Below, piece by piece: positions 16,440 to 24,344 of a stretch of DNA of 48,416 nt (the stretch's first letter is position 1; each line of letters begins with the position of its first letter). Origin of the DNA: Chromatiales bacterium (lineage in GTDB: Bacteria; Pseudomonadota; Gammaproteobacteria; UBA6429; Thiohalophilaceae); the NCBI GenBank assembly GCA_027032075.1, contig JALVOC010000025.1, positions 1 through 48,416 on the forward strand, in the 5' to 3' direction. The position numbers were made by a program, and so were the translations under genes. Under the pieces are notes generated by a model. The model was given only the letters and a program-made list of their open reading frames with translations. It made no database searches and had not been told where the DNA came from.

Positions 16440-18433
16440 TTCGACCATCCTCCTACAAAGCCGCCCTTGCGTTTCTTACGACGCTTGGGCTTGTTGGTGG
16501 GTTGAGTGTTGGGTTGATCTTTACTCGGCGCTTCCGTCTCGATGACGGCGGCGTGTTGCTTTTCTTCGCGCGGCGCTGGCACAGGCGGTAGCTCTGCGCC
16601 TGAGAACATATCCTGGATGACCGGCTGCACCTTGGCCTCGATCTTAGCCCAGTCGTTGTCACGCAGCTTGTCGATGCGGATCTCTGGATGACAGGCTGAT
16701 GCCAGACCGTAAACGGTAGTGTCCGTCACCTCGTTGCGTTTATGGCGTGGCTTGACCCAGCGCTGCTTGGTGGTGTCGTAGCGTTCTGCGGTGAGCTGCT
16801 GGAAAAACTCATCCGGCAGATCGCCAGGAAACCGGAAGCGACACTCTTCCGGTTCAACACCAGCATCTGCCTGCAGACGGGCGAAGATTGCGCCCTTGGC
16901 CGTATCGGTACCGATGTGCCATAAATCAACACCGGCACGAATAATCCGGCCACGCACATTCACATCTTGTGGTGAAGGCCTGCTCGGGATAATCGGGCGG
17001 CCCTGAAACTTTGAGCCCTTCATCGCCAGCACGCGGCGATGTTTGCGGGTGCGGCAATATTGATATGCTGTGTGTGTATGGTGGCCACCGGTGTCGATGC
17101 CCATGGCCAGCACCTTCATCGACACGCCGTACTGGTTCAGGAACGAAGCATCCAGAACCGCGTCGAGCTTCTCCCACTCCTCCTCAATACCCGGCTGACC
17201 GGGAATCACCTGGTAATCAATGGTGCACCAAAACTTGCGGCCAAAACCAAGGATGTGCACTTCCCAACGGTCATCCTGCGTGTCCACGCCAGCGGTTAGC
17301 AGGAGACATCCATCAGGGATCGTGCGAGAGATATAACCACCGGCACGCTCAGCAACTTCCTTCCAGTCCACCTTGCCGCTCTCATCCTCATAGGTCTCGG
17401 CCATGATGGTGTTTGTGTATGTTTTGCTTTTTTCCGGATTCTCCTTGGCGGCGGAACGAAGCTCGGTAATTTCCAGCCAGGTATACCCAAGACCGACCGG
17501 CGCGTAGTAACTGGGCAGCTTGAAACCGGGGATATTGCTATCCGGGTTATGCGGACGCCATTCACCATTTGCCAACATCCACGTCTTGTGATGCTCCTCG
17601 ATTTCCTGCCCGCAGGCCTCGCACAAGAACGTACCATTATCTGTCAGATTGTCATCACGCAGGATCTGCTTGTGCTCGCAGTGTGGGCAAGGCACATAGT
17701 AATGACGTTGGTCGGACGCCTCAAACTCTTCCTCGATGGCCGACGCATCCTTGATGGTCGGCGTTGACGTAATCAGGATCTTGCGGCGCGGAAACGTCGA
17801 TGTACGGCGCTCGGCCAGGTCGATGGGATTACCTTCACCATCAACATCGGACGGGTACGCATCGACCTCATCCAGAAACAGAAACCGTACCGGCGTTGAT
17901 CGCAGCGCGGCGGCACTGTTGGCGCCGGCGATAACCAGCACGCCGCCAGGGAACTCTTTCATGCTTGAAGTGTTACCACTATCACGCGAGCGGGCCGGCT
18001 TGATAAGGCCCTGCAGCACCTTGGTATGTTCCACCATCGGATTGAAGCGCTGGCGCGCCCAACGCTTGGTGGCAATATCGACCGTTGGCTGCACCACCAT
18101 CACCGGCGCTGGCGTCTGATGAATTATTGAACCGATCCAATTATTCCCGACTTCCGTTTTAGCCACCTGCGTGGCGGCAATAAACACAACCTTTTTGCAC
18201 GAATGGTCAGGGCTCAGGCACTGCATGACCTCTCGGATGTAGGGCGTCCGGTCGGTGCGCCACGGGCCGGGCTCAGACGAGCTCTCACGCGGCAACACGC
18301 GATGTGTATCTGCCCATATATCGACTGGCACCGGATCGGGAATTTCCCAACCATTCGCCCAGGCTTGCGCAAAGACCGCGCCGCCATCTTCCAGGCAAAT
18401 CAATTCCTCAGCAATTTCCGCAACAGCGTTCAC
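16436..18433 (-). CDS. Terminase large subunit, lambda GpA family
   Basis: 665 aa. Visible features include the ATPase P-loop-like segment KKVVFIAATQVAKTEVGNNW (near residue 85), Walker B RFLFLDEVDAYPSD (about 180-195), and a zinc-ribbon-like pair CPHC...CEAC at about 245-275. Then come nuclease-domain motifs of the GpA family (GVDTQDDRWEVHILGFG). It cuts concatemers and drives DNA into the prohead. It starts at a GTG overlapping the Nu1-like stop (GTGA), with AAGGAG upstream. Confidence 0.94.
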   Translation of the reverse strand: MNAVAEIAEELICLEDGGAVFAQAWANGWEIPDPVPVDIWADTHRVLPRESSSEPGPWRTDRTPYIREVMQCLSPDHSCKKVVFIAATQVAKTEVGNNWIGSIIHQTPAPVMVVQPTVDIATKRWARQRFNPMVEHTKVLQGLIKPARSRDSGNTSSMKEFPGGVLVIAGANSAAALRSTPVRFLFLDEVDAYPSDVDGEGNPIDLAERRTSTFPRRKILITSTPTIKDASAIEEEFEASDQRHYYVPCPHCEHKQILRDDNLTDNGTFLCEACGQEIEEHHKTWMLANGEWRPHNPDSNIPGFKLPSYYAPVGLGYTWLEITELRSAAKENPEKSKTYTNTIMAETYEDESGKVDWKEVAERAGGYISRTIPDGCLLLTAGVDTQDDRWEVHILGFGRKFWCTIDYQVIPGQPGIEEEWEKLDAVLDASFLNQYGVSMKVLAMGIDTGGHHTHTAYQYCRTRKHRRVLAMKGSKFQGRPIIPSRPSPQDVNVRGRIIRAGVDLWHIGTDTAKGAIFARLQADAGVEPEECRFRFPGDLPDEFFQQLTAERYDTTKQRWVKPRHKRNEVTDTTVYGLASACHPEIRIDKLRDNDWAKIEAKVQPVIQDMFSGAELPPVPAPREEKQHAAVIETEAPSKDQPNTQPTNKPKRRKKRKGGFVGGWSK

Positions 18434-18954
18434 TCAAACATCTCCTTGGCGCCACTCGCAAGCTCGTTGCACACACGGCGAATTTCCTCGCTCAACACGG
18501 CATGCACCTTTGCAGCATTACTTTCGGCCGCCAGAATCGATGACAGGCGATCAGGAATAGCGATCAATGTTTCTTGTGCTGTACGCGCAAGCGTAAACGC
18601 GGCTTGTCGCGTCGACTCCTTCTCTACTAGCCGACCGGCCTCCTTTTCCAATTTCAGGCGCTGCCATGCTGCCTTCGCCACCAGTTCCTCAACGCGCGCA
18701 CTCATAAAACGGCCATCTTCTTTTACGGTTGCCGCAGGCTGTTTTTTTGCCGCCGACCTGTCTCCGCCTCTGACTGGATCCAATGAGGCATTGAGCCGCT
18801 GTTCGGACGCAGCAACATCGACGCGGCCGTCATCGGTCATCACCAGCAAGCCCTTGTGTTTGTACTCTGTAACAGTGGCCCGAGAGACTCCGCGATGGCG
18901 CGCAAACTCGGCCTGCGTCATTGTCTGCCTGCTATGTTCGGTCATCGTCATCAT
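18430..18954 (-). CDS. Terminase small subunit, lambda Nu1-like
   Basis: 174 aa. An N-terminal winged-helix HTH (TQAEFARHRGVSRATVTEYKHKGLLVMTDDGRVDVAAS) is followed by a linker and a helical region with AWQRLKLEKEAGRLVEKE. This is the layout of Nu1-type subunits, which bind cos and recruit GpA. It lies directly upstream of terminase large. Several in-frame ATGs exist at the start, so the first residue is uncertain by a few codons. Confidence 0.82.
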   Translation of the reverse strand: MMTMTEHSRQTMTQAEFARHRGVSRATVTEYKHKGLLVMTDDGRVDVAASEQRLNASLDPVRGGDRSAAKKQPAATVKEDGRFMSARVEELVAKAAWQRLKLEKEAGRLVEKESTRQAAFTLARTAQETLIAIPDRLSSILAAESNAAKVHAVLSEEIRRVCNELASGAKEMFE

Positions 18955-18974
18955 CCCGCTCTATCATTCTCGTT

Positions 18975-19013
18975 GTTAGGTGGTGGAGGTGTTAGGTGTC
19001 AGGCAAACCTAAC
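18975..19013. repeat. GTTAGGTG repeats upstream of the terminase operon
   Basis: Two direct copies of GTTAGGTG (18975-18982 and 18991-18998) lie 16 bp apart. An inverted ACCTAAC (19007-19013) pairs with the second copy. They occupy the about 100-bp gap before the late packaging operon, so they could be a late-promoter control site or a packaging (cos-type) recognition site. Both ideas are inference from position. Confidence 0.5.
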
Positions 19014-19057
19014 GCCCTATCACTAGCCAAATTCCGCGATGTTCAGCGTCCGCATCG

Positions 19058-19444
19058 TTATGCATTGGGAAGGACCCGCGATTGTTCTAAGTGCCGCTGG
19101 CATACCAACTTGGCCGCGGCAAGGGCAGCCTCATTGCTGCCGTACTTATCCGCACGGAACATGCCCAGCAGCTGCCGGGCCGTCATACTGCGGTAATCGT
19201 ACATCGGCGGAACTTGTTCACCTTGCCTGTACACCGCTTTGTAGGGAACGCCCTGGAAACTCAATACGCCACCATTCGTTTCTGTCTTCACCTTTGGGCC
19301 AGACGCCACATAACACCAGACGCCCTTCGTCTTCGCTGCTGCAATCAGGTAGCCTTCACTGGATTCGCTGATGTACATACCTGTGCGTTCCCATTCCATT
19401 TCAGGGTGTGACACCTGTGACACCCTGTGATTTTTGGCCGTCAC
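19058..19444 (-). CDS. Unknown phage protein, 128 aa
   Basis: It starts at GTG with GAGG 8 nt upstream. The N-terminus (RVSQVSHPEME) is encoded by one of the GGTGTCAC repeats described separately. The rest reads MYISESSEGYLIAAAKTKGVWCYVASGPKV and later MTARQLLGMFRADKYGSNEAALAAAKLVCQRH, a helical end. The family is unknown to me. It lies between the VapE-like helicase and the terminase genes. Confidence 0.65.
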   Translation of the reverse strand: MTAKNHRVSQVSHPEMEWERTGMYISESSEGYLIAAAKTKGVWCYVASGPKVKTETNGGVLSFQGVPYKAVYRQGEQVPPMYDYRSMTARQLLGMFRADKYGSNEAALAAAKLVCQRHLEQSRVLPNA

Positions 19445-19632
19445 AACATTAACCTCTTGATCTTATTTACTTTGTTCCACCTAGACACCCGTGACACCTA
19501 TACGCGCGCGCGTGCGCGCGCGTGCGCGCGCCCCTGCGTATAAGCCGTCACAGGTGTCACGGCGTCACAGGCCGCGAAAACATTGGGCTCTGAGGCGTGA
19601 CGGCCTTTTTTTGAGGGTGTCACAGGTGTCAC
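19408..19632. repeat. Symmetric GTGACACC/GGTGTCAC array around a Z-DNA-prone tract
   Basis: On the left, GTGACACC occurs three times (19408, 19417, 19491). On the right, its reverse complement GGTGTCAC occurs three times (19553, 19616, 19625). The outer pairs are tandem with a 9-bp period. Between the arms lies a strict pyrimidine-purine alternation from 19499 to 19531 (33 bp), mostly CG with two TG steps. It fills the non-coding gap between the helicase and the next gene. Iteron-like repeats next to primase and helicase genes suggest a replication origin; a transcriptional operator is the alternative. Confidence 0.7.
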
Positions 19633-21098
19633 AGCGGCACCTCTTTCAACTTTTCTTCCTGCTCTTTGCTGACCCACACACGCACCTGGACCTTTTTACC
19701 GCTCTTCCCCGCCGGTAAACGCATGCGCGTGCCATGCCAACCTAACGCTCTCATGATTGGAGCCAACCGGTTCATATGCGCTTGCTGCATATGGGCGCCG
19801 TCGAGGCCGATGCATTCCTTGAGTATCTCGGCCGAGGTGAGGTGCGGCCGTGTCTGGTTATCCAGCCAAGGCCGGAGCAGGTCTTCCCATGGATCACGTT
19901 GCAGACGCGAGTCTTGCACTTCTGTTACCAGCTGGTAATCATCCTGATCCTCGGGTGTTTCTTGAGAAATCCACCACCTGACTCCAGCGCGATAGCGGTG
20001 CAACGCTTCGGCCCATAACTGGTCGCGGTTTTCCTTGATCCAAGCCTTGTTGACTACGGAGCAGAACACCGGCCAAAACCTGCGGTTACCCGTGTAATCT
20101 CTTAGGTAGGCATCCTGGTTGGTGGAACCCCAGAACTGTGTCTGCCGTGGGTGGTCTTTTGCGTACCGGCCATATGACGGCCGGAATCGGTCGATTTGTT
20201 GCGAGAAAAATTGCTTTAGGGCAGTAACCTCGGCCTTGTTGAAACTGTCAAGCTCGCCGAGCTCGTAACCCCACTTACCCTGAATGAGTTGGTATGCCTC
20301 CTTATCGCCAATCGGCAAAGGAGAATCGGAAAACCATTCGCCGAACAGGACGGAGATGGCCATAGACTTCCCTTTGCCTTGACCGCCTTCCAAAATCATG
20401 ACGTTGTCCATCTTGCAGCCTGGCTGCATTACCCTTGCGACTGCCGCAACCAGCACCTTTGTTCCTACCAGATCCAAATAACGAGGTGGATCTGTTGACT
20501 GAAATGTATCCAGCAGCCACGTTGTCAATCGTGGCTTTCCGTCCCATGTCAAACTCTCTAAATATTCACGCACGGGATGGAATCGGTTCGATCTCGCTGT
20601 AACCATCAAAGCATCGTTGATATCGGCGTGTGAAGGTGTAAAACCGTACTGATGCGACATCCATACACGCAGCGCAGCAGCATCCTCTTCTTGCCACTCG
20701 CCAGATTCAGAATCGGGCATAGGCGGCGCATGTAGCTTGATAACGCGATAGCTCAACTGACAAAAGCCCAACACGCCACGCCACTGTTCATCGTGACGCA
20801 AAACCAGCTCTGTATTACGGACAGAGGCCTTGAGCGTACCGTCTTTAGTGCGCTCAAACAGATCGCGCCAGTTCTCGTCGTAACGCGCAGCGTTTCCAGG
20901 AGGGGAAGCAGCTGGTGGCGGCATCGCCGTTCCGCTGTTATTTCGGGTTTCCCACTCTAAAGGCTGCGCCTGCTGAAAACCTTCTTGTTGCCTTGCGGCG
21001 GCAATGGCCTGTAGATCAGCATCGATCTGTGTGCCGAGCTTGCTGCTGCCCTGTTGCTTCGCCTGGTCGTTAAAGTCGGTCGGCTTGTCGCTACTCAC
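19629..21098 (-). CDS. VapE-type primase-helicase/ATPase
   Basis: 489 aa from a GTG at 21098 that has GAGG 6 nt upstream and overlaps the primase stop; a TTG at 21131 would add 11 residues (ITTTTTT...) but lacks an SD. The first 90 residues are low complexity. The core has VMILEGGQGKGKSMAISVLFG (Walker A), GELDSFNKAEVTALKQFFSQQIDRFRPSYGR and a GSTNQDAYLRDYTGNRRFWPV sensor region, all typical of the virulence-associated E family (superfamily 3-like helicases). It probably unwinds the phage origin with the primase encoded just upstream. Confidence 0.9.
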   Translation of the reverse strand: MSSDKPTDFNDQAKQQGSSKLGTQIDADLQAIAAARQQEGFQQAQPLEWETRNNSGTAMPPPAASPPGNAARYDENWRDLFERTKDGTLKASVRNTELVLRHDEQWRGVLGFCQLSYRVIKLHAPPMPDSESGEWQEEDAAALRVWMSHQYGFTPSHADINDALMVTARSNRFHPVREYLESLTWDGKPRLTTWLLDTFQSTDPPRYLDLVGTKVLVAAVARVMQPGCKMDNVMILEGGQGKGKSMAISVLFGEWFSDSPLPIGDKEAYQLIQGKWGYELGELDSFNKAEVTALKQFFSQQIDRFRPSYGRYAKDHPRQTQFWGSTNQDAYLRDYTGNRRFWPVFCSVVNKAWIKENRDQLWAEALHRYRAGVRWWISQETPEDQDDYQLVTEVQDSRLQRDPWEDLLRPWLDNQTRPHLTSAEILKECIGLDGAHMQQAHMNRLAPIMRALGWHGTRMRLPAGKSGKKVQVRVWVSKEQEEKLKEVPL

Positions 21099-22119
21099 AC
21101 TCTGCCTCGTTGTTGTTGTTGTTGTTATCAAATCGGGGAATCAGCACATCACCATCGACTGCAGCGGCCGCCAACAGCGCCTTGGTAACGCCGGTGTTGT
21201 AGTGTTTGGTTCGGTCGCTAAGGCGCAGGTCATCGTCAGCAACTACCTCAACCTGCACATCAGGCCTCACCGCAGCAAGACGTGCGATCTGTCGCTTTAC
21301 GCCTGGGGTGTTTTCGCTGTGTCGGATGAAGGCCTGCGGATAGCCTTTGTGTATATCGTGGTCGGCAAAAATGACGATACGTATATCGGGATAGCGCTTA
21401 CGAAAAGCTGCGCACACCGGCAGAATATTGCCGGCATCAAATGTGACGGCAACCGGGAAACGCTGCGCGAGCGCCTCGAAAATGGAAGCCGCGGTGGCAT
21501 AGCCTTCGGCGACGCCGAGAAAAAAAGGAGCCTGCCCTTCACAGGACAGGCGGCCGATTATATGAAACCGGCCGCGCTTCGCGCCGCCAGTTAAAAAACG
21601 CTTGTTGCCGTCGGCATCGATGAACTGCAACGTCCACAACTTTCCGTCGATATCCCGAGCCGGCACCACAATCGAACCACGCGAGAAGCGCGTGCCCCAG
21701 GCCTTTACGCCCTTCGCATCCAGGTATGACGAACGCCCTGAGTCGGGAAGCTTGCTCCAGATATCCTTAGCCCGCCTCGCAGTGTCGACCTGCAGCTGCG
21801 CCCGCGCCTTCTTGCTGGCCTCGGCAGCGGCGCGCGCCCGGCGCCGGGCTTCGGCGATTTCCTCGGGTGTTACGCCTGTGACGCCATCAAGCGTCAAGCG
21901 CTCCTCCTGGCCACTTACCCAGTTGTAGAGCATCCCGACAACCACGCGATCGCCCGATCGCAGAACGATTTCACTCAGGCAATATGCGCCGGACAAATTG
22001 CCCCGCTTCTTACCCTCGACCGGCACACGATGCCAGTCACCATCCAGTTCGAGATCTTTCACCACCAATCCGAGTTTGGCGGCCAGCAAATGTACATCAT
22101 CAAGCGTTCGCTTGCCCAT
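21091..22119 (-). CDS. TOPRIM primase
   Basis: 342 aa. Residues 60-150 include an Arg/Ala-rich helix. The TOPRIM core follows: FLGVAEGYATAASI with the catalytic Glu (about 208), VAVTFDAGNILPV, and IRIVIFADHDIHKG carrying the DxD metal site. It lacks the N-terminal zinc-finger primase domain, as in many short phage primases paired with VapE helicases. The C-terminus ends in a run of six Asn encoded by an AAC repeat that also encodes Thr in the next gene's frame. AAGGGAG precedes the ATG. Confidence 0.85.
   Translation of the reverse strand: MGKRTLDDVHLLAAKLGLVVKDLELDGDWHRVPVEGKKRGNLSGAYCLSEIVLRSGDRVVVGMLYNWVSGQEERLTLDGVTGVTPEEIAEARRRARAAAEASKKARAQLQVDTARRAKDIWSKLPDSGRSSYLDAKGVKAWGTRFSRGSIVVPARDIDGKLWTLQFIDADGNKRFLTGGAKRGRFHIIGRLSCEGQAPFFLGVAEGYATAASIFEALAQRFPVAVTFDAGNILPVCAAFRKRYPDIRIVIFADHDIHKGYPQAFIRHSENTPGVKRQIARLAAVRPDVQVEVVADDDLRLSDRTKHYNTGVTKALLAAAAVDGDVLIPRFDNNNNNNEAECE
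21109..21126. repeat. (GTT)6 microsatellite in the primase/helicase overlap
   Basis: Six perfect GTT units (AAC on the coding strand) encode poly-Asn at the primase C-terminus. They read as poly-Thr in the frame that leads into the VapE-like gene. Slippage by non-multiples of three would fuse or separate the two frames. Confidence 0.9.
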
Positions 22120-22327
22120 CCCTACTCCCTTGTTGAATCAATGCTGCGGCCTCTTCCAGATCCTGTACCGTCTTCACTGATAGCCGGTAAATTTCAAACT
22201 CTCGCATCTCACCAACCCAGCCATCCGGGCCCGGATGGTCGCGCTCCATATCGCACGCGTGGCGCTGCAGCAATGCTGCTGCTGTCGTTAGCAGGCCAGG
22301 AAGGCGATCGTGTATTGCATCGCTCAT
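22100..22327 (-). CDS. Unknown phage protein, 75 aa
   Basis: A helical protein (RLPGLLTTAAALLQRHACDME ... SVKTVQDLEEAAALIQQGS). Its ATG overlaps the stop of the upstream gene (ATGA) and it overlaps the primase start, so it is part of the replication operon. No family is recognised. Confidence 0.65.
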   Translation of the reverse strand: MSDAIHDRLPGLLTTAAALLQRHACDMERDHPGPDGWVGEMREFEIYRLSVKTVQDLEEAAALIQQGSRDGQANA

Positions 22328-22884
22328 TGCTCGCGATTCCTGTCGATTTCACGCAGCAGTTGCAGATGCTTCTCCAGGCTGTCGAGCACTTCCTTGCGGG
22401 TGCGCTCGCTGTTAAGCACACCGTCATCGGCCATGTCGGCCACGATTTGCGAGTTGGCCTCGGCAAACTCCTGCAACAGCTCCGAATAAATCAGCGGTGC
22501 CTTATCATGGGTATCAATGGGAAGATGATAAAGCCCGGCGTTATGCAGCAGCAGTTTCTGCAGCTCCACGCCCAGGCCATGTTGCAGTTTTTCCAACGCC
22601 TCGATAAGCGGCGCTTTGAAAGCCAAAGGAAAGAATGTGGTGCCATCGATGGCGCGCCAGAGTTTCTTCAGATTTGCCTGATCCTTTTTCCGCATCTGCT
22701 CCGGCGTATCGTAGCGGTGGACCGGCTCGAAAGAAGGCGCGTCATCACCAGGCGGAATCATTTCGATGTACATCGGCACAAAGGCGTCACGCAGCTCTTC
22801 CTGTGTAATCACCCTGCTATCGCGCAACCGCTCGACGTACTCGCGGATCAACAAATGCTCAGGACGCTGTATTCGACCGGACAT
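22324..22884 (-). CDS. Unknown early phage protein, 186 aa
   Basis: The start at 22884 is chosen because GGGAGG lies 5 nt upstream. The sequence has an N-terminal HLLIREYVERLRDSRVITQEELRDAFVPMY segment, a middle rich in helices, and a C-terminal coiled region (RTRKEVLDSLEKHLQLLREIDRN). It is the first clear gene of the leftward replication block. I do not recognise the family. A role in replication control or host takeover is possible. Confidence 0.65.
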   Translation of the reverse strand: MSGRIQRPEHLLIREYVERLRDSRVITQEELRDAFVPMYIEMIPPGDDAPSFEPVHRYDTPEQMRKKDQANLKKLWRAIDGTTFFPLAFKAPLIEALEKLQHGLGVELQKLLLHNAGLYHLPIDTHDKAPLIYSELLQEFAEANSQIVADMADDGVLNSERTRKEVLDSLEKHLQLLREIDRNREQ

Positions 22885-22941
22885 GGTTACCTCCCTCATG
22901 TTCAATTACCCTCTCCTGTTGTAAAAAAGCGGAGGCGTCCA

Positions 22942-22958
22942 CCGTGATATACTCACGG
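22942..22958. promoter_or_regulatory. Operator-like palindrome overlapping a -10 box
   Basis: CCGTGATATACTCACGG is a perfect 6-bp inverted repeat with a 5-base centre. The rightward strand contains TATACT (22948-22953), a good -10. The leftward strand contains TATATC with a weak TTCGTG 17 nt upstream. It lies between the leftward gene starting at 22884 and the rightward ORF starting at 22979, so it could control either. Confidence 0.5.
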
Positions 22959-22978
22959 CGACCAAACTCACGAACACG

Positions 22979-23233
22979 ATGGAGCCTCCTGTGGAACTGA
23001 AAAACGTAGACCTTGAAACGCTGCAACAACATGTTGACGCGCAACAAATCCTCATCAATCTAATCCTTGCGGATATTGCGAATAGCAACCCACGCATGCT
23101 TGGCCGAATTCTTTCCAAATTGCGCAGCCTTATAGACGCCACCCCGCAACTTCATCCAAAGCTGAGAGATATACTGGAAACCGGATATATGACCCTGCAC
23201 GAGCTTCTCGCCGGTGACAGCGGAATGCATTAA
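22979..23233 (+). CDS. Small helical phage protein, 84 aa
   Basis: A rightward ORF in an otherwise leftward block. It encodes a clean amphipathic helical protein (VDLETLQQHVDAQQILINLILADIAN ... RILSKLRSLID ... LHPKLRDILETGYMTLHELLAG). A GTG at 22991 preceded by GGAG is an alternative start. A -10-like TATACT lies 25 nt upstream. The opposite strand carries a competing 77-aa ORF (23060-23293) with a plausible SD, so coding strand choice is uncertain. Confidence 0.45.
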   Translation: MEPPVELKNVDLETLQQHVDAQQILINLILADIANSNPRMLGRILSKLRSLIDATPQLHPKLRDILETGYMTLHELLAGDSGMH

Positions 23234-23450
23234 GAAATCGTGTACGTAAACATGCTCGTTCGTAGTGCCCCAGAAAATTAGCCGCCTATTCATGACAATC
23301 ACCTTTTGCCGCACGAATCGTTTGAAGCTCAACATCTTGTCGTAACGTGGACATATGCCTCACCTCGTTGTTGTTCTAATTTGAAAAAACGGCACCAATC
23401 CGACTCAAGGAGGGAAGCCGGAAAGGCGCCAAAGGAGAGATAACCGGTGA

Positions 23451-23744
23451 TCACGACGCCACCCCCGCTCCTGCTTTTTCGAGAGCGAACGGCGAAACCT
23501 CTTCGCGCCGCAATTCAGGAGGCAAGCCATCATTAGGATGGGGATACAAATTTGGAGCAATCTGATGAGGTGTTATTTGCCAGCCAATCAATTTGCAGAG
23601 CGGAATTACCCGTTCTGAGGGCATCTTGTTGCGCCACTTGGAAACAGCCCATGGCTTTATCTTGAACTTCCTGGCGACCTCAGATGGCCCGCCAGCCAGT
23701 GTAATTGCGTCCTTGATGTACGTGTTTTGTTTGACCGAGTTCAT
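23451..23744 (-). CDS. Cro-like HTH repressor (YdaS/Cro type)
   Basis: 97 aa from the ATG at 23744. The N-terminal HTH reads KDAITLAGGPSEVARKFKIKPWAVSKWRNKMPSERVIPLCKLIGW, characteristic of YdaS/Cro-like proteins. The C-terminus is Pro-rich then hydrophilic. It is the first gene of the leftward early transcript and would bind the operators between it and cI, shutting down lysogenic expression. No SD is visible. The predicted transcription start lies within a few bases of the ATG, suggesting a leaderless mRNA. Confidence 0.8.
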   Translation of the reverse strand: MNSVKQNTYIKDAITLAGGPSEVARKFKIKPWAVSKWRNKMPSERVIPLCKLIGWQITPHQIAPNLYPHPNDGLPPELRREEVSPFALEKAGAGVAS

Positions 23745-23752
23745 AGAAATGC

Positions 23753-23782
23753 ATCTTGCTACCGAAAGTAGGCATTTGTCAA
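23753..23782 (-). promoter_or_regulatory. Leftward early promoter with internal operator
   Basis: On the leftward strand TTGACA (23782-23777), an 18-bp spacer and CAAGAT (23758-23753) form a promoter. The spacer contains CTACTTTCGGTAG (23771-23759), a CTAC-N5-GTAG palindrome also found at the rightward promoter. A repressor bound there would block RNA polymerase. The start point would fall at about 23745, next to the cro-like ATG. Confidence 0.7.
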
Positions 23783-23798
23783 CCGATGATTGCATTTA

Positions 23799-23811
23799 CT
23801 ACTTTTAGTTG
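23799..23811 (+). promoter_or_regulatory. Second operator copy near cI
   Basis: CTACTTTTAGTTG is a degenerate copy of the CTAC-TTTYG-GTAG operator, centred 40 bp from the first copy and 19 bp before the cI-like ATG. It could mediate autoregulation of the CI-like gene. Confidence 0.5.
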
Positions 23812-23829
23812 CGCGCCTACCCTTCGCAC

Positions 23830-24264
23830 ATGAGAGACACACAAAAAGCCGCATTTTCAAAGCGCCTAATACAGGCGATGCGAGAAACTGACGTCGGAAG
23901 GAAGCCAGGAACGAAACACGGCGTGAACGCTGCGGCCTTGCAGCGCATCGCAGGCGTGTCAAGGGAAATGGCGAGGCGGTATCTGGAAGGAATGGCTATT
24001 CCTAATCCCGATCCAATGAAGGCCATCGCTGATTGGTTGGGCGTGAGAATCGCCTGGTTGCGTGATGGCGAAGGCCCAATGCGGGCGGAGCCATTACCCT
24101 GGCATGTTGCTGAAAAAGATGAAAATCATGTGCTTGCTGAGAATGTCATCGTTCTAACAAGCGAAGAACAACGGCTTCTGAATGAGGCTTACAAAAAAAT
24201 GTCTCATGAAGACAGAAAACGTCTCCTCGATCTAGCGAAACGTTTTACGGAATTGAAATTATGA
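23830..24264 (+). CDS. CI-like repressor lacking a peptidase domain
   Basis: 144 aa from the ATG at 23830; a TTG start 21 nt upstream exists. The HTH reads AALQRIAGVSREMARRYLEGMAIPNPDPMKAIADWLGVRIAWLRDGEG, the usual CI/C2-type domain. The C-terminus is only a charged helix (LTSEEQRLLNEAYKKMSHEDRKRLLDLAKRFTELKL). There is no S24 self-cleavage domain, so induction by RecA-stimulated autocleavage is not expected. It lies opposite cro and in the direction of the rightward early operon, as cI does in lambda relative to PL. Confidence 0.82.
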   Translation: MRDTQKAAFSKRLIQAMRETDVGRKPGTKHGVNAAALQRIAGVSREMARRYLEGMAIPNPDPMKAIADWLGVRIAWLRDGEGPMRAEPLPWHVAEKDENHVLAENVIVLTSEEQRLLNEAYKKMSHEDRKRLLDLAKRFTELKL

Positions 24265-24317
24265 TGCACAGCAACACCTGCACAGACGAACGAAGAAAAC
24301 ACAGGCGAACCCGAGGG

Positions 24318-24338
24318 AAAAGCTGGCTGAGAGCTTTT
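24318..24338. terminator. Bidirectional terminator between cI and the exported-protein gene
   Basis: AAAAGCT - GGCTGAG - AGCTTTT forms a 7-bp stem with a 7-base loop, with T-rich sequence on the right and A-rich on the left. It sits between two convergent genes (cI ends at 24264, the other ends at 24345). Confidence 0.6.
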
Positions 24339-24344
24339 TCTGTT

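Noticed and set aside
19408-19632. CRISPR array
   Set aside because: The units are 8-9 bp, in both orientations, with no uniform spacers.
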